The notes under the pieces are model-generated. The model did no database searches. It saw nothing but the letters and a program-made list of their open reading frames with translations, and was not told the DNA's origin. Made by a program: the position numbers and the translations under genes. A stretch of 64,000 nt of DNA from positions 2,728,001 to 2,792,000 of the forward strand of contig NZ_BSVB01000001.1 of the NCBI RefSeq assembly GCF_030161895.1, read 5' to 3'. Shown one piece after another: positions 46,802 through 59,237 of this stretch (within the stretch, counting starts at the first letter, position 1; every line of letters starts with the position of its first letter). The DNA comes from Pseudolysinimonas kribbensis (GTDB lineage: Bacteria; Actinomycetota; Actinomycetes; Actinomycetales; Microbacteriaceae).

Positions 46802-48248
46802 TCAGGCGGTGGGAGCGGGGGCGTCGCGGCGCCGCCGGCGGAGCCGCCGCGACGGCGACGGGTGCGCCGGCGCCGCGCCGGCGTCTCGCCGTCGTGGGTG
46901 CCGCCGCCCTCCGCGCGTGCCGACTCGGACGCCGCCTGACGGGGCCGGTCGGTCGCGGGTGCGCCCGATCCGCCGTGACCGCGGCTGCGGCGACGCGGCG
47001 GGCGGCTGCCGCCCTCGCCGGACGCCTCCGCGCGCGGCGGGCGATCGGTGTGCGGGGCCGCCGGGGTCGTCTTGAGGCGCCCCTTCGACCCCTCCGGGAT
47101 GTCGAGGTCGCTGTAGAGGTGCGGCGACGACGAGTAGGTCTCCGCCGGCTCCGGGATGCCCATCTCGAGCGCGCGGTTGATGAGGGCCCACTTGTGCATG
47201 TCGTCCCAGTCGACGAAGGTCACCGCGATGCCGGTCTTCCCGGCACGGCCGGTGCGGCCCGCGCGGTGCAGGTAGGTCTTCTCGTCCTCGGGGATCGTGT
47301 GGTTGATGACGTGCGTCACGTCGTCGACATCGATGCCGCGGGCCGCGACGTCGGTCGCGATGAGCACGTCGAGCTTGCCGGCCTTGAAGCGCGCCATCGA
47401 GCGCTCGCGCGCCTCCTGGCTCATGTCGCCGTGCACCGAGCCGGCGTTGAAGCCGCGGTCGTTGAGCTCCTCGACGAGCTTGGCCGCCGCGCGCTTCGTG
47501 CGCGTGAAGACGACCGTCTTGCCGCGCCCCTCCGCCTGCAGGATGCGGGCGATCACCTCGTCCTTGTCGAGCGAGTGCGCCCGGTAGACGAGGTGCTTGA
47601 TGTTCGCCTGCACCTGGCCCTCGTCGGGGTCGGTCGCCCGGATGTGGATCGGCCGGTTCATGAAGCGGCGGGCGAGGGCGACGACCGGGCCGGGCATCGT
47701 GGCCGAGAACAGCATGGTGTGCCGGGTCGCGGGCGTCTGCGCGAAGAGCTTCTCGACATCCGGCAGGAAGCCCAGGTCGAGCATCTTGTCGGCCTCGTCG
47801 AGCACCATCTCGCTGACGTTCGCGAGCGAGAGCAGCCGCTGGCTGGCGAGGTCGAGCAGGCGCCCGGGGTGCCGACGACGATCTGCGCGCCCGCCTTGAG
47901 CTCCTCGATCTGCCCCTCGTAGGCCTTGCCGCCGTAGATGGCGGTGACCTTGGTGGGGCGGTTGGAGGTGGCCAGCTCGAGGTCCTCGGCGACCTGCACG
48001 CACAGCTCGCGCGTGGGCACGACGACGAGCACCTTGACGCCGGGCTCCGGGTCGGGGCCGAGGCGCTGGATGATCGGGAGGCCGAAGCCGAAGGTCTTAC
48101 CGGTGCCGGTCTTGGCCTGGCCGATGATGTCCTGGCCGGAGAGGCCGAGGGGGATGGTCTGGCTCTGGATCGGGAAGGGCTCGATGATGCCCTTCGCCGC
48201 GAGCGCGTCGACCATGTCCTGGTCGATGTTGAGATCGCTGAAAGTCAA
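46802..48248 (-). CDS. DEAD-box RNA helicase; two frameshifts
   Basis: An ATP-dependent RNA helicase of 482 residues after repair. Q motif FPIQSQTIPLGL, Walker A AKTGTGKTFGFG, DEAD in MVLDEADKMLDLG, SAT in LFSATMPG and HRAGRTGRAG in the second domain are intact. Missing bases are at 47866-47869 (before RLLDLAS) and 46817-46821 near the C-terminus. The tail is rich in Arg, Gly and Pro as in RhlE-like helicases, and after repair ends PAPTA. Start is TTG at 48248 (MTFSDLNIDQ). Close to the ferritin-like gene, a common arrangement. Confidence 0.92.
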
Positions 48249-48340
48249 GGAATGCCTGTCTGGAATATGAGAGGAGGCCAGTCTACCGAGCCGGGGCGGC
48301 CCGCCGCCGCCGCGCGGGGCGGCGCCGCTAGGCTGGCGCG

Positions 48341-49066
48341 GTGCTGAGGCTGTTCCGCCGCCGCCGTCGGCGCTCCCGGACGGCAGCTCCCACGATCACG
48401 CCCCGTTCGGAGGGCCTTGCCGCCGTTCGGGTCGAGCTCGCCGAGCTCACCCCCGCGGCCGAGCCCTTCCTCGGCCAGGCCGGCTATCTCCTGCTCGTGC
48501 TGTTCGAGAACCTGGGCCGCGCGGTCGCCCTCGCACCGACGACGGCCGCGAAGACGACGCTGAGTCGCGCCGCGGCGCAGGTGCTGGAGGCGCACGAGGG
48601 GCTCGTGACCGAGCTGCTCTCCAGCGGAGCCGACCCGGTCGCGGCGATGGATCCGTTCCGGCAGCCGCTGGACGAGTACCAGCGCCGCATCGAAGGGAAC
48701 GACTGGGCCGAGATCCTGGTCACCTGCTACCTGACCACCGGATTCCTCACCGACTTCTTCGTCGGGGTCGCGGGCGGACTGCCGCCCGGCCTGGCCGACC
48801 GGGTCGCCCTGCTGCTCGACGTCGACCGTGCGGAGCAGGTGCTCGAGGGCGAGCTGCGATCGCTCATCGAACAGAACCCGCGCATGGCGTCGCGGCTCGC
48901 GATGTGGGGGCGGCGGCTCATCGGCGACACCATGCTCGTCGCGCGGTCGGCCCTCGTCGCCGCGCCCGGCGCCGACGGCCCGCAGCTGGACCGGATCGAG
49001 CCGGTGTTCACGGAGCTCATCGGGGCGCACACCCGGCGGATGGATGCGCTCGGCCTGACGGCGTGA
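48341..49066 (+). CDS. Ferritin-like fold-containing protein
   Basis: A 241-residue protein with an Arg-rich N-terminus and a mostly helical body. It resembles the actinobacterial ferritin-like (MiaE-like) proteins usually encoded next to a DEAD-box helicase. Candidate metal residues include E in LLLVLFENLGRA, E..H in VLEAHEGLV and E in LEGELRSLIEQNP. MiaE hydroxylates a tRNA modification, but substrate and activity here are unproven. GTG start at 48341, divergent from the helicase. Confidence 0.75.
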   Translation: MLRLFRRRRRRSRTAAPTITPRSEGLAAVRVELAELTPAAEPFLGQAGYLLLVLFENLGRAVALAPTTAAKTTLSRAAAQVLEAHEGLVTELLSSGADPVAAMDPFRQPLDEYQRRIEGNDWAEILVTCYLTTGFLTDFFVGVAGGLPPGLADRVALLLDVDRAEQVLEGELRSLIEQNPRMASRLAMWGRRLIGDTMLVARSALVAAPGADGPQLDRIEPVFTELIGAHTRRMDALGLTA

Positions 49067-49079
49067 CGGGCCGGGTCGC

Positions 49080-49745
49080 GTGAGGGTCACCGTGCGCGAC
49101 TGCGAGCGGGTGCAGTCGGCGTGGTTCGACGCCCGGGCGTGGGCGGCATCCGGTCGGGTCTGGGACGACGGTCCGCTGCACTGGTCGGACGGCCCCGACG
49201 GCGCCCACCTCATGTTCCCCGCCGCGATCCCCGCCGATGCGCTCACCCGCGGCATCGCCCAGCTCGAGCACCGGCCGGTCGGCGCGTGGCTCTCGCCCGG
49301 CGTCGACGCGACCGCGCTGGCCGAGGCGGGGTTCGAGCGCGGGTGGCGGCCGTGGTGGATGACGGCCGCTCTCCCCGAGCTCGCGTCGCCGGAGGTCATC
49401 CCGGGCGTCGAGGTCGAGGTTCACACCCGGATGCCGGGCATCGCCTTCCTCGCGACGGCCCGGGCCGACGCTCGTGAGGTCGGTCGCGCGTGGTCGTTCG
49501 TGCACGGCAGGCTGTCCGGGCTGTTCGACGTCGAGGTGGATGCGGCGTGGCGGCGGCGCGGGATCGGCACGGCCCTGCTCGCCGCGGCGCAGCGGCCGGC
49601 GCGCTGGTGGGGCGCCCAGGCGATGGTCCTGAACGCGACCCCGATGGGGTTCGAGCTCTACGCCCGGCGCGGGTTCGCGCGCATCGGCGAGGGGACCACC
49701 TGGTGGCTGCACGCGGGCGCGGAGGCTAGACGCGACCGCCGCTGA
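49080..49745 (+). CDS. GNAT family N-acetyltransferase
   Basis: A 221-residue protein. The acetyl-CoA motif is in the C-terminal half: LFDVEVDAAWRRRGIGTALLA (about 142-162), then GFELYARRGFARIGEGTTWW. The N-terminal half is unfamiliar. GTG start is 13 bp after the ferritin-like gene, so the two are probably cotranscribed. Substrate unknown. Confidence 0.82.
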   Translation: MRVTVRDCERVQSAWFDARAWAASGRVWDDGPLHWSDGPDGAHLMFPAAIPADALTRGIAQLEHRPVGAWLSPGVDATALAEAGFERGWRPWWMTAALPELASPEVIPGVEVEVHTRMPGIAFLATARADAREVGRAWSFVHGRLSGLFDVEVDAAWRRRGIGTALLAAAQRPARWWGAQAMVLNATPMGFELYARRGFARIGEGTTWWLHAGAEARRDRR

Positions 49746-50022
49746 GCTCGTGCAGCAGGTGACGGTCGCCGCGGTGCCGGCCGCGCCAGACCAGCAGCTC
49801 GACCGCGATCGTGATGAGGGCGCCGCCGCCGATCGCGACGACCCAGATCCAGCCGCCGTCGAACTTCCAGCCGATCCAGGTGAACGCGACCCACAGGATC
49901 GCGGTGGCCACGACATCCACGGCGGGCAGCAGCAGCATGCCGTAGCTGTGCCGGCCGGGCAGCGCGTACCGCACGATCCCGCCGATGGCGGCCGCGATCA
50001 CGAGGACGAACAGCAGCTCCAC
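49726..50022 (-). CDS. Small three-helix membrane protein
   Basis: A 98-residue protein with helices LLFVLVIAAAIGGIVRYAL, LLPAVDVVATAILWVAFTW and WIWVVAIGGGALITIAVELL. No domain is recognised; resembles small actinobacterial proteins near DUF3107. GTG start at 50022. It overlaps the acetyltransferase gene tail-to-tail by 20 bp. Confidence 0.7.
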   Translation of the reverse strand: MELLFVLVIAAAIGGIVRYALPGRHSYGMLLLPAVDVVATAILWVAFTWIGWKFDGGWIWVVAIGGGALITIAVELLVWRGRHRGDRHLLHELSGGRV

Positions 50023-50046
50023 GCCGTGAAGACTATCGGCCGCGGG

Positions 50047-50271
50047 TCAGGCGACGAAGCCGATCCGGCGCGACTCCTCGCTGCCGACCTCGAGGTAGGC
50101 GAACGAGGCGACCGGGACGATGTAGACCTTGCCCTTGTCGTCGGCGAGCTTGATGAACTTCGCGTCGGAGCCGAGCGCGTCGGCCACCGTCTTCTCGATC
50201 TGGGCCGCGGTCTGCGACGACTCGAAGCTCAGCTCGCGCGGGCTGTTGACGATACCGATGCGAATGTCCAC
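50047..50271 (-). CDS. DUF3107 family protein
   Basis: A 74-residue protein: IRIGIVNSPRELSFESSQ, then VADALGSDAKFIKLADDKGK and VPVASFAYLEVGSEESRR. This is a typical actinobacterial DUF3107 protein, encoded beside adnA as often seen. GTG start at 50271. Function unknown; the divergent spacer to adnA is 93 bp. Confidence 0.9.
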   Translation of the reverse strand: MDIRIGIVNSPRELSFESSQTAAQIEKTVADALGSDAKFIKLADDKGKVYIVPVASFAYLEVGSEESRRIGFVA

Positions 50272-50364
50272 GTGACAGAGGCTAGGCGATGCCGTGCCGG
50301 CACCGTCGGGCGGTTCTCTCAGGGCAGACATGGGCATGTCCGACCGGGTGGATAGCGTGGCCGC

Positions 50365-53300
50365 GTGAGCTCCGTCGGTTTCGTGCGCCCGGACGCCGCT
50401 GCGCGCGCGGCCGTGGCGCTCGACCCGTCGCAGCGCGCGGTGCTCGCGCTCGCCGAGGGCGAGCCGGCGGCGGTCATCGGGGCGCCCGGCACGGGCAAGA
50501 CGACGGTGCTCGTCGAGCTGCTCGCCGACCGGGTGCTTCGCGGCGGCTACGGAACCGACGAGGTGCTCGCGCTGACCACCTCCCGCGCGGCGGCGACCCG
50601 GCTGCGCGACCTGCTCGCCCTCCGGATCGGACGCCCCACCGACGGTCCGCTGGCGCGCACGTTCAGCTCGCTCGCGTTCGAGCTGGCCCGCTCGGCCGCC
50701 CGGGTCGCGGGCTCGGCGCCGCCGCGGCTGCTGACCGGTGCCGAGCAGGACGCCGACATCGCCGACATCCTCGCCGGCCAGGAGGCCGACGGCACGGGAC
50801 CGGACTGGCCGGACCCGCTCGACGCGTCGGTGCGGCGGCTGCGCGGCTTCCGCAGCGAGCTGCGCGAGCTCATGGCGCGCGCCACCGAGTACGACTTCCC
50901 GCCCGCGCGGCTGCGGGAGCTGGGTCGCGCGACCGGCCGGCCCGAGTGGGTCGCGGCGGCCGATTTCATCGAGGGCTACTTGCGGATCGTGAGCTCCGCG
51001 CGCCCCGCGCAGTACGACGCGGCGGAGCTCACGAGATACGCCGTGACAGCCATCGACGCCGACCGGTCCTCGGCCGACGGCACGGCCCGGGTGTCGCGGC
51101 TGCGTCTCGTGGTGGTCGACGACCTGCAGGAGGCGACCGAGGGCGCGCTCGCGATGCTGCGGGCGATCGCATCGCGCGGCGTCGCGGTCGTCGCGTTCGG
51201 CGATCCCGACGTGGCGGCGAACGCGTTCCGCGGCGGCGAACCGGATGCCCTCGGCCGGCTGAGCGCCGAGCTCGGCGTGCCCGCGCGGCAGCTCGTGCTC
51301 TCCACGGCGCACCGGCAGGGCGCCGCCCTGCGGGCGCTCACGGTCGCGACGACCCAGCGGATCGGGGCGGCCGCCGCCGGGCCGCAGCGCCGGGCGAGCG
51401 CCGGGGCGTCCGAGCCGGCGGAGCCGCTGCTGCGCATCGAGGCGCCGTCGCCCGCACGGGCGTGGGCGGCCGTCGCACGACAGCTGCGCGAGGAGCATCT
51501 GATGCGCGGCGTCCCGTGGTCGGAGCTGGCCGTGGTCGTGCGCAGCGGCGCGCAGGCGCCCGCGCTCTCGCGCGCGCTCGCCCTCGCCGAGGTGCCCACG
51601 CGCACCTCGAGCGGCGGCGTGGCCCTGCGCGACGAGAAGGCGGCGCGCGCCCTGCTGACCCTCGTCGAGGTCGGCATCGGCGCCGTCGACCTCACGCCCG
51701 AGCTCGCGGTCGAGGTGCTGAGCGGCCCGTTCGGCGGGCTCGACATCATCGCGCTGCGCCGGCTGCGGCTGAGTCTGCGGGCCGAGGAGCTCGCGGCGGG
51801 CGGCATCCGGCCGAGCGGTGAGCTGCTCGTCGAGGCGCTGCAGGCGCCGGGCGGCTTCGCGACGATCGACAGCGCGCCCGCGCGCGCGGCGGCGCGGCTG
51901 GCCGAGACCCTCGCGCAGCTGCGCACGGCCGACGCCACGATCGAGGAGCTGCTCTGGCTCGCGTGGGAGCGCTCGCGCCTCGCCCAGCCGTGGCGACAGC
52001 TCGCGCTCGGGAGCGGCATCCCGGCGGCGGAGGCCAACCGCGACCTGGACGCGGTCGTCGCCCTCTTCGCCGCCGCGAAGGACTACGTCGAACGACGAAC
52101 CCAGGAGGGCGTCGACGCGCGCGGGATCGCGACCTCGTTCATCGAGGAGACGCTGCGCCCCGACGTGCCCGAGGACGTTCTGGCCCCGCGCCGGATCGAC
52201 GACGCGGTGCTCGTGACGACGCCGTCGGGGGTCGTGGGGCTCGAGTTCCGCACGGTCGTGGTGGCCGGGCTGCAAGACGGCGCGTGGCCGAACCTGCGCC
52301 CGCGCGGCTCGCTGCTCGGCCCGCAGCACCTGGTGCGTCTGGCGACCGGCGGCTCTGCCGTCCAGACGCTCGACGAGCGCAAGCTCGTGCTCGACGACGA
52401 GCTCCGGATGCTGGCCCTCGCGGTCTCGCGCGCCCGGGAGCGCGTGGTGTTCGCGGCGGTCGTCAACGACGACGAGGCGCGCAGCGTGTTCTTCTCCCTG
52501 CTGCCCGAGTCGACGCCGCTCGTCGAGGCGGCCGGCGCGGTGCCGCTCACCCTCCGCGGGGTGACCGGGCGGCTGCGGCGCACGCTCACCGAGACGCGGG
52601 CACCGCGTGCTGAGGTGGAGGCGGCGGCGGCATCGCTCGCCGAGCTCGGCCGGCTCGGCCTGCCGGGCGCGGATCCCGCCGACTGGCACGGGCTCGAGCC
52701 GATCTCCTCGACCGGTCCGCTCTACGACGGTGAGCCGATCCGGGTGTCGCCCTCGCGCATCGAGCGGCTCGAGGAGTCGCCGCTGGACTGGTTCCTCGAG
52801 CAGATGGCGGGCGGCGACTCGGGCGTCGTCGCGAACGTGGGCACGATCATCCACTGGGCGATGGAGACCACCCCCGAACCCAGCTTCGAGGCGCTCTGGC
52901 AGGCGGTCGAGGCGCGCTGGGCGGAGCTCGTGTTCGAGTCGCCGTGGTTCGCCGAGCGGCAGCAGCGGCTGGCGCGCGGGTTCACGCAGGCGCTCGCCGA
53001 CTACCTCGGCGACTTCGCTCAGGACGGCAAGTCGCTCGTCGCGGCCGAGGGGCGCTTCCTGCTGCAGTACTCGGCCGACGACCTCGACGACCTGCCGCCG
53101 GCGGAGGGTGAGACGGCGCCGCGGCCGCGCGTCGAGGTGCACGGCTCGATCGACCGGGTCGAGGTGGGGCCGGACGGCTCGGTCGTCATCGTCGACCTCA
53201 AGACCGGCCGGCCGATCACCTCGCAGTCCGCGATCGACGCGCTGCCGCAGCTGGGCGCGTACCAGCTGGCGTACGCCGAGGGGCACTTCGGCGAGCACCT

Positions 53301-53574
53301 CGCCGACGTCGCGTCGCACCGCGCGGGCGGCGCGAAGCTGCTCTACGTGCGGGAGGGCAAGGGCGACCGGCGCTACCGCGAGGGCGTTCAGGCCGTGCTC
53401 GATGACGAGGGGCTCGAGGGGGTGCGTGAGCGGATCCGGCGCGCCGCGGTGCTGATCGCGGCCGCCGCGTACGAGGGTCGGCTCGAGCTGGAGCAGTACG
53501 GCGGGTTGCCGACGATCCCGCGGCTGCGGCTGCACCGGGTGCCCGCGGTGTCGAGCGACGAGGGGGCGTCGTGA
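50365..53574 (+). CDS. adnA: Helicase-nuclease subunit AdnA (UvrD-like plus PD-(D/E)XK)
   Basis: A 1069-residue subunit of the actinobacterial end-resection machine. Walker A GAPGTGKTTVLVELL lies at about 39-55. Walker B is VVVDDLQEATEGAL, with D in place of the usual DE pair. The C-terminal nuclease carries GSIDRVEVGPDGSVVIVDLKTGR (about 932-955) and QLGAYQLAYAEGHFG. GTG start at 50365. The stop overlaps adnB by GTGA. It probably acts as the weaker motor partner, as described for mycobacterial AdnA. Confidence 0.9.
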   Translation: MSSVGFVRPDAAARAAVALDPSQRAVLALAEGEPAAVIGAPGTGKTTVLVELLADRVLRGGYGTDEVLALTTSRAAATRLRDLLALRIGRPTDGPLARTFSSLAFELARSAARVAGSAPPRLLTGAEQDADIADILAGQEADGTGPDWPDPLDASVRRLRGFRSELRELMARATEYDFPPARLRELGRATGRPEWVAAADFIEGYLRIVSSARPAQYDAAELTRYAVTAIDADRSSADGTARVSRLRLVVVDDLQEATEGALAMLRAIASRGVAVVAFGDPDVAANAFRGGEPDALGRLSAELGVPARQLVLSTAHRQGAALRALTVATTQRIGAAAAGPQRRASAGASEPAEPLLRIEAPSPARAWAAVARQLREEHLMRGVPWSELAVVVRSGAQAPALSRALALAEVPTRTSSGGVALRDEKAARALLTLVEVGIGAVDLTPELAVEVLSGPFGGLDIIALRRLRLSLRAEELAAGGIRPSGELLVEALQAPGGFATIDSAPARAAARLAETLAQLRTADATIEELLWLAWERSRLAQPWRQLALGSGIPAAEANRDLDAVVALFAAAKDYVERRTQEGVDARGIATSFIEETLRPDVPEDVLAPRRIDDAVLVTTPSGVVGLEFRTVVVAGLQDGAWPNLRPRGSLLGPQHLVRLATGGSAVQTLDERKLVLDDELRMLALAVSRARERVVFAAVVNDDEARSVFFSLLPESTPLVEAAGAVPLTLRGVTGRLRRTLTETRAPRAEVEAAAASLAELGRLGLPGADPADWHGLEPISSTGPLYDGEPIRVSPSRIERLEESPLDWFLEQMAGGDSGVVANVGTIIHWAMETTPEPSFEALWQAVEARWAELVFESPWFAERQQRLARGFTQALADYLGDFAQDGKSLVAAEGRFLLQYSADDLDDLPPAEGETAPRPRVEVHGSIDRVEVGPDGSVVIVDLKTGRPITSQSAIDALPQLGAYQLAYAEGHFGEHLADVASHRAGGAKLLYVREGKGDRRYREGVQAVLDDEGLEGVRERIRRAAVLIAAAAYEGRLELEQYGGLPTIPRLRLHRVPAVSSDEGAS

Positions 53575-56500
53575 GCGGGGATGCCGTGCGCTCGGATGCC
53601 GTGAGCGCTGCCGACATCGCGGCGGCCCTGCAGCTGCCGCCGCCGACCGCGCAGCAGGAGGCCGTCATCCAGGCCCCCTGGAGCCCGCCCTCGTCGTGGC
53701 GGGCGCCGGCAGCGGCAAGACCGAGACGATGGCGAACCGGGTGCTCTGGCTGCTCGCCAACGGCCACGTGCGCCCGAGCGAGGTGCTCGGGCTGACCTTC
53801 ACGCGCAAGGCGGCCGGCGAGCTCGCGGTGCGCATCCGCACCCGCATCGACCAGCTCGCGGCGGCGGGACTCGTGCCCGGCGAGCACGACTCGTTCGAGG
53901 CGCCCGTGGTGGCGACCTACAACTCGTTCGCGAACGGCATCTTCCGCGACAACGCCGTGCTCGTCGGCCGCGACGGCGACGGCCCGGTGCTGGGGGAGGC
54001 CGGGGCCTGGCAGCTGGTGCGCCAGGTCGTGACGCGCTCGGCCGACCCGCGGCTGCCCGACCTCGACAAGAACCTCGACCCGGTCACCAACGCCGTGCTG
54101 AACCTCAGCCGCGCCATGGCCGAGAACCTCGCCGAGCCCGAGGAGGTGCGCGAGCTCGCCCGTCGGATCGCCGCCCTCGAAGACCTGCCCCTCGGTGACC
54201 GGTATGCCCGGGAGGGCGACATCGCGTTCGCGCGGCAGGTCGGCGCTCTCGACGTGCTGGTCGACCTCGTCGCCGAGTACGAGCAGGCGAAGTTCGCCCG
54301 CAGCGCGGTCGAGTACTCCGACCAGGTCGCGCTCGCCCTGCGCATCGTGCGCAAGCAGCCGCGGGTGCGCGAGGAGCTGCGGGCCAGCGCGAAGGTCGTG
54401 CTGCTCGACGAGTACCAGGACACCTCGGTCGTGCAGACCTGGCTGCTCGCGGAGCTGTTCGCGGGGCATCCGGTCATGGCGGTCGGCGACCCGAACCAGT
54501 CGATCTACGGATGGCGCGGTGCGTCCGCCTCGAACCTCGAGCAGTTCGCGGCCCAGTTCGGCGCGACGGGCCGCCCCTTCGCCCTGTCGACGAGCTGGCG
54601 CAACGGCCACCGCATCCTGGACGCCGCCAACGCGCTCGTCGCCCCGCTCACCGCCCGCTCGCGCGTGCCCGTCGAACGGTTGACGCCCTCGCCCGTGGCG
54701 AGCGCGCGGCCGGTGCGGCTGGCGTTCGAGCAGGACATCGAGCAGGAGGCCGCACGCGTCGCCGACTGGTTCGCCGAGCGGGTCGGCACGGCCGACCGGC
54801 CCGTCGCGGAGTCTCCGTCGGCGGCGCTGCTGTTCCGGGCGCGGGCGACGCAGTCGGTGTTCCTCTCGGCGCTGCGCGCGCGCGGCGTGAAGTACCACGT
54901 GCTCGGCATCGGCGGGCTCATGGCCGAGCCCGAGGTCGCGGACGTCGTCGCGATGCTCGCCGTGCTCGACGACGCCGGCGCCGGGCTCGAGCTCATCCGG
55001 GTGCTGGCCGGATCGCGCTGGCGCATCGGCGTCCAGGACCTGCACGCGCTCAACCGGCTCGCCTCGTGGCTGCGCGACCGCGATCACACCCAGCACGAGT
55101 ACGACCCGGAGCTGCGCGCGAAGCTCCGCGCGAGTCTCACCGAGGGCGAATCGGGGTCGATCGTCGACGCGCTCGACTTCATCGCGACGGCCAGGGAGGG
55201 GCACGGTGCGCTCGCCCGGTTCACCGAGGCGGGCCTGGCCCGGATGCGCGACGCGGGCGAGGTCGTGCGCCGGCTCCGCGCGCGCATCGGCCTGCCGCTG
55301 CCCGACCTCGTGACCCTCGTCGAGCAGGAGCTGCGGCTCGACATCGAGGTGGTCGCCAACGACCGCCGGACGCTCGGCGGCGCCGCGATGGAGGCGCTGC
55401 TCGACGCGGTCGACGGCTACCTCGCGCTGGATGCCGGCGTCGGCGACGGCGCGAGCCTGCGCGGATTCCTGGCCTGGCTGCGCGCGGCCGAGGAGCGCGA
55501 AGACCTGGCGCCCCGCCCCGAGGATCCGGAGCCCGGCACGGTGCAGGTGCTCACGATCCACGGCGCGAAGGGCCTGGAGTGGGACATCGTCGCGGTGCCC
55601 CGGCTGGTGGCCGACGAGCTGCCGATGAAGCCCGTCGACGGCGTCAACGGCTGGCTCGCGTTCGGGCAGCTGCCGTGGCCGTTCCGGGGCGACCGCGACG
55701 ACCTGCCCGAGTTCGCGTGGCGTTCGGCGACGACGCGCAAGGAGGTGGCGGCGGCGCGCAAGGAGTTCCGCGCCGCGGTCGGCGCCCGGTTCGACGACGA
55801 GGAGCGCCGCCTTGCCTACGTCGCGGTCACGCGCGCCCGGCACGAGCTCATGCTGTCGGGCTCGTTCTGGTCGACACCGCAGAAGCCGCGCGCGGCGAGC
55901 GTGTTCGTCGCCGACATCGCGGACGCCGGGGTCGTGCCGGCGCCCCCGAGGTGCCCGAGAGCGAGAGCAACCCGCTCGGCGAGGACCTCGAGATGTTCAC
56001 CTGGCCTCGCGACCCGCTCGGCGGGCGTCGCGCCGCAGTCGAGGCCGCGGCCGCCGCCGTGCGCGCGGCCGCACCGCGGATCGCGGGGCGCTGGGCCGGT
56101 GAGCTGCAGCTGCTGCTGGCGGAGCGGGCGGCGCGGGCCGCGGGGCACGGGCGGGTGACGCTGCCGGTGCGGGTGGCGGCCTCCCGGTTCAAGGACTTCG
56201 TGTCGGAGCCGGGCGACGTGGCCGCGGTGACGCTGCGGCCGATGCCGGAGCGGCCCTACCGCGCGACCCGGCTGGGCACGCTGTTCCACGCCTGGGTCGA
56301 GGAGCGCTACGGGATCGGGGCGGGGGCGGACGAGCTGGACGCGAGCGCGGACGAGCTCGACGACCTCGGCGACGATGCCGCCGGTGCGGGTGGGCAGAGC
56401 ATCGGCGTGCCGCCGGCCGCGGAGGAGCTCGCGCGGTTGCAGTCGACGTTCGAGGCGTCGCCGTGGGCGAGCCGGCGTCCCGTCGAGGTGGAGCGCGAGA

Positions 56501-56841
56501 TCCACCTGCCGTTCGACGACCGGATCGTCATCTGCAAGATCGACGCCGTGTACCGGCAGGACGTGCCGGCGGGGGAGCCGGAGCGGTTCGAGATCGTCGA
56601 CTGGAAGACCGGCAAGGCGCCCCGGGATGCCGACGACCTCGAGCGCAAGCAGCTGCAGCTGGCGCTGTACCGGCTCGCCTACGCGCGGTGGGCCGGCATC
56701 CCGATCGACCGGATCGACGCGGCGTTCTACTTCGTGGCGGACGACCGCATCATCCGGCCGGATCACCTCGACTCGGAGGAGGAGCTGCTCGCCAGATGGC
56801 GCGCCGCCTTCGCCCCCGAGGGCGTCAGAGGTGCTTCTTAG
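53571..56841 (+). CDS. adnB: Helicase-nuclease subunit AdnB (UvrD-like plus PD-(D/E)XK); two frameshifts
   Basis: Lead motor of AdnAB. The GTG at 53571 overlaps the adnA stop. Walker A is AGAGSGKTETMANRV (about 44), Walker B VLLDEYQDTSVVQ (about 278), motif III VGDPNQSIYGWRGA, and motif VI VAVTRARHELMLS. The nuclease motif is FEIVDWKTGKAPRD near residue 1006. One C is missing at 53674-53678, just before Walker A, and one at 55943-55947. Restored length is 1090 residues. Followed by ligA after 9 bp. Confidence 0.92.
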
Positions 56842-56846
56842 ACTGA

Positions 56847-59139
<2,293 letters not shown>

Positions 59140-59162
59140 AAACATACGGGATTCGAACTCCA

Positions 59163-59219
59163 CGGGTACCACGTCCCCCATTCGGGGCGCAATTGCCCCT
59201 ATATTGGGGGACGTACCCG
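59163..59219. promoter_or_regulatory. 57-bp dyad between ligA and the DUF1023 gene
   Basis: Outer arms CGGGTAC/GTACCCG (59163-59169, 59213-59219), middle arms CGTCCCCCA/TGGGGGACG (59172-59180, 59205-59213) and an inner hairpin GGGGC-GCAATT-GCCCC (59184-59199) nest together. A TATATT hexamer lies at 59200-59205. It may terminate ligA or be an operator for the next gene. Confidence 0.55.
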
Positions 59220-59237
59220 ACAGGCTCCGACTGGGCG

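Noticed and set aside
59140..59175. tRNA-like T-arm on the minus strand (GGAGTTCGAATCCC)
   Set aside because: The GTTCGAATCCC string resembles a T-loop, but the flanking bases do not form a 5-bp T-stem, no acceptor, D or anticodon arm is visible, and no CCA follows.
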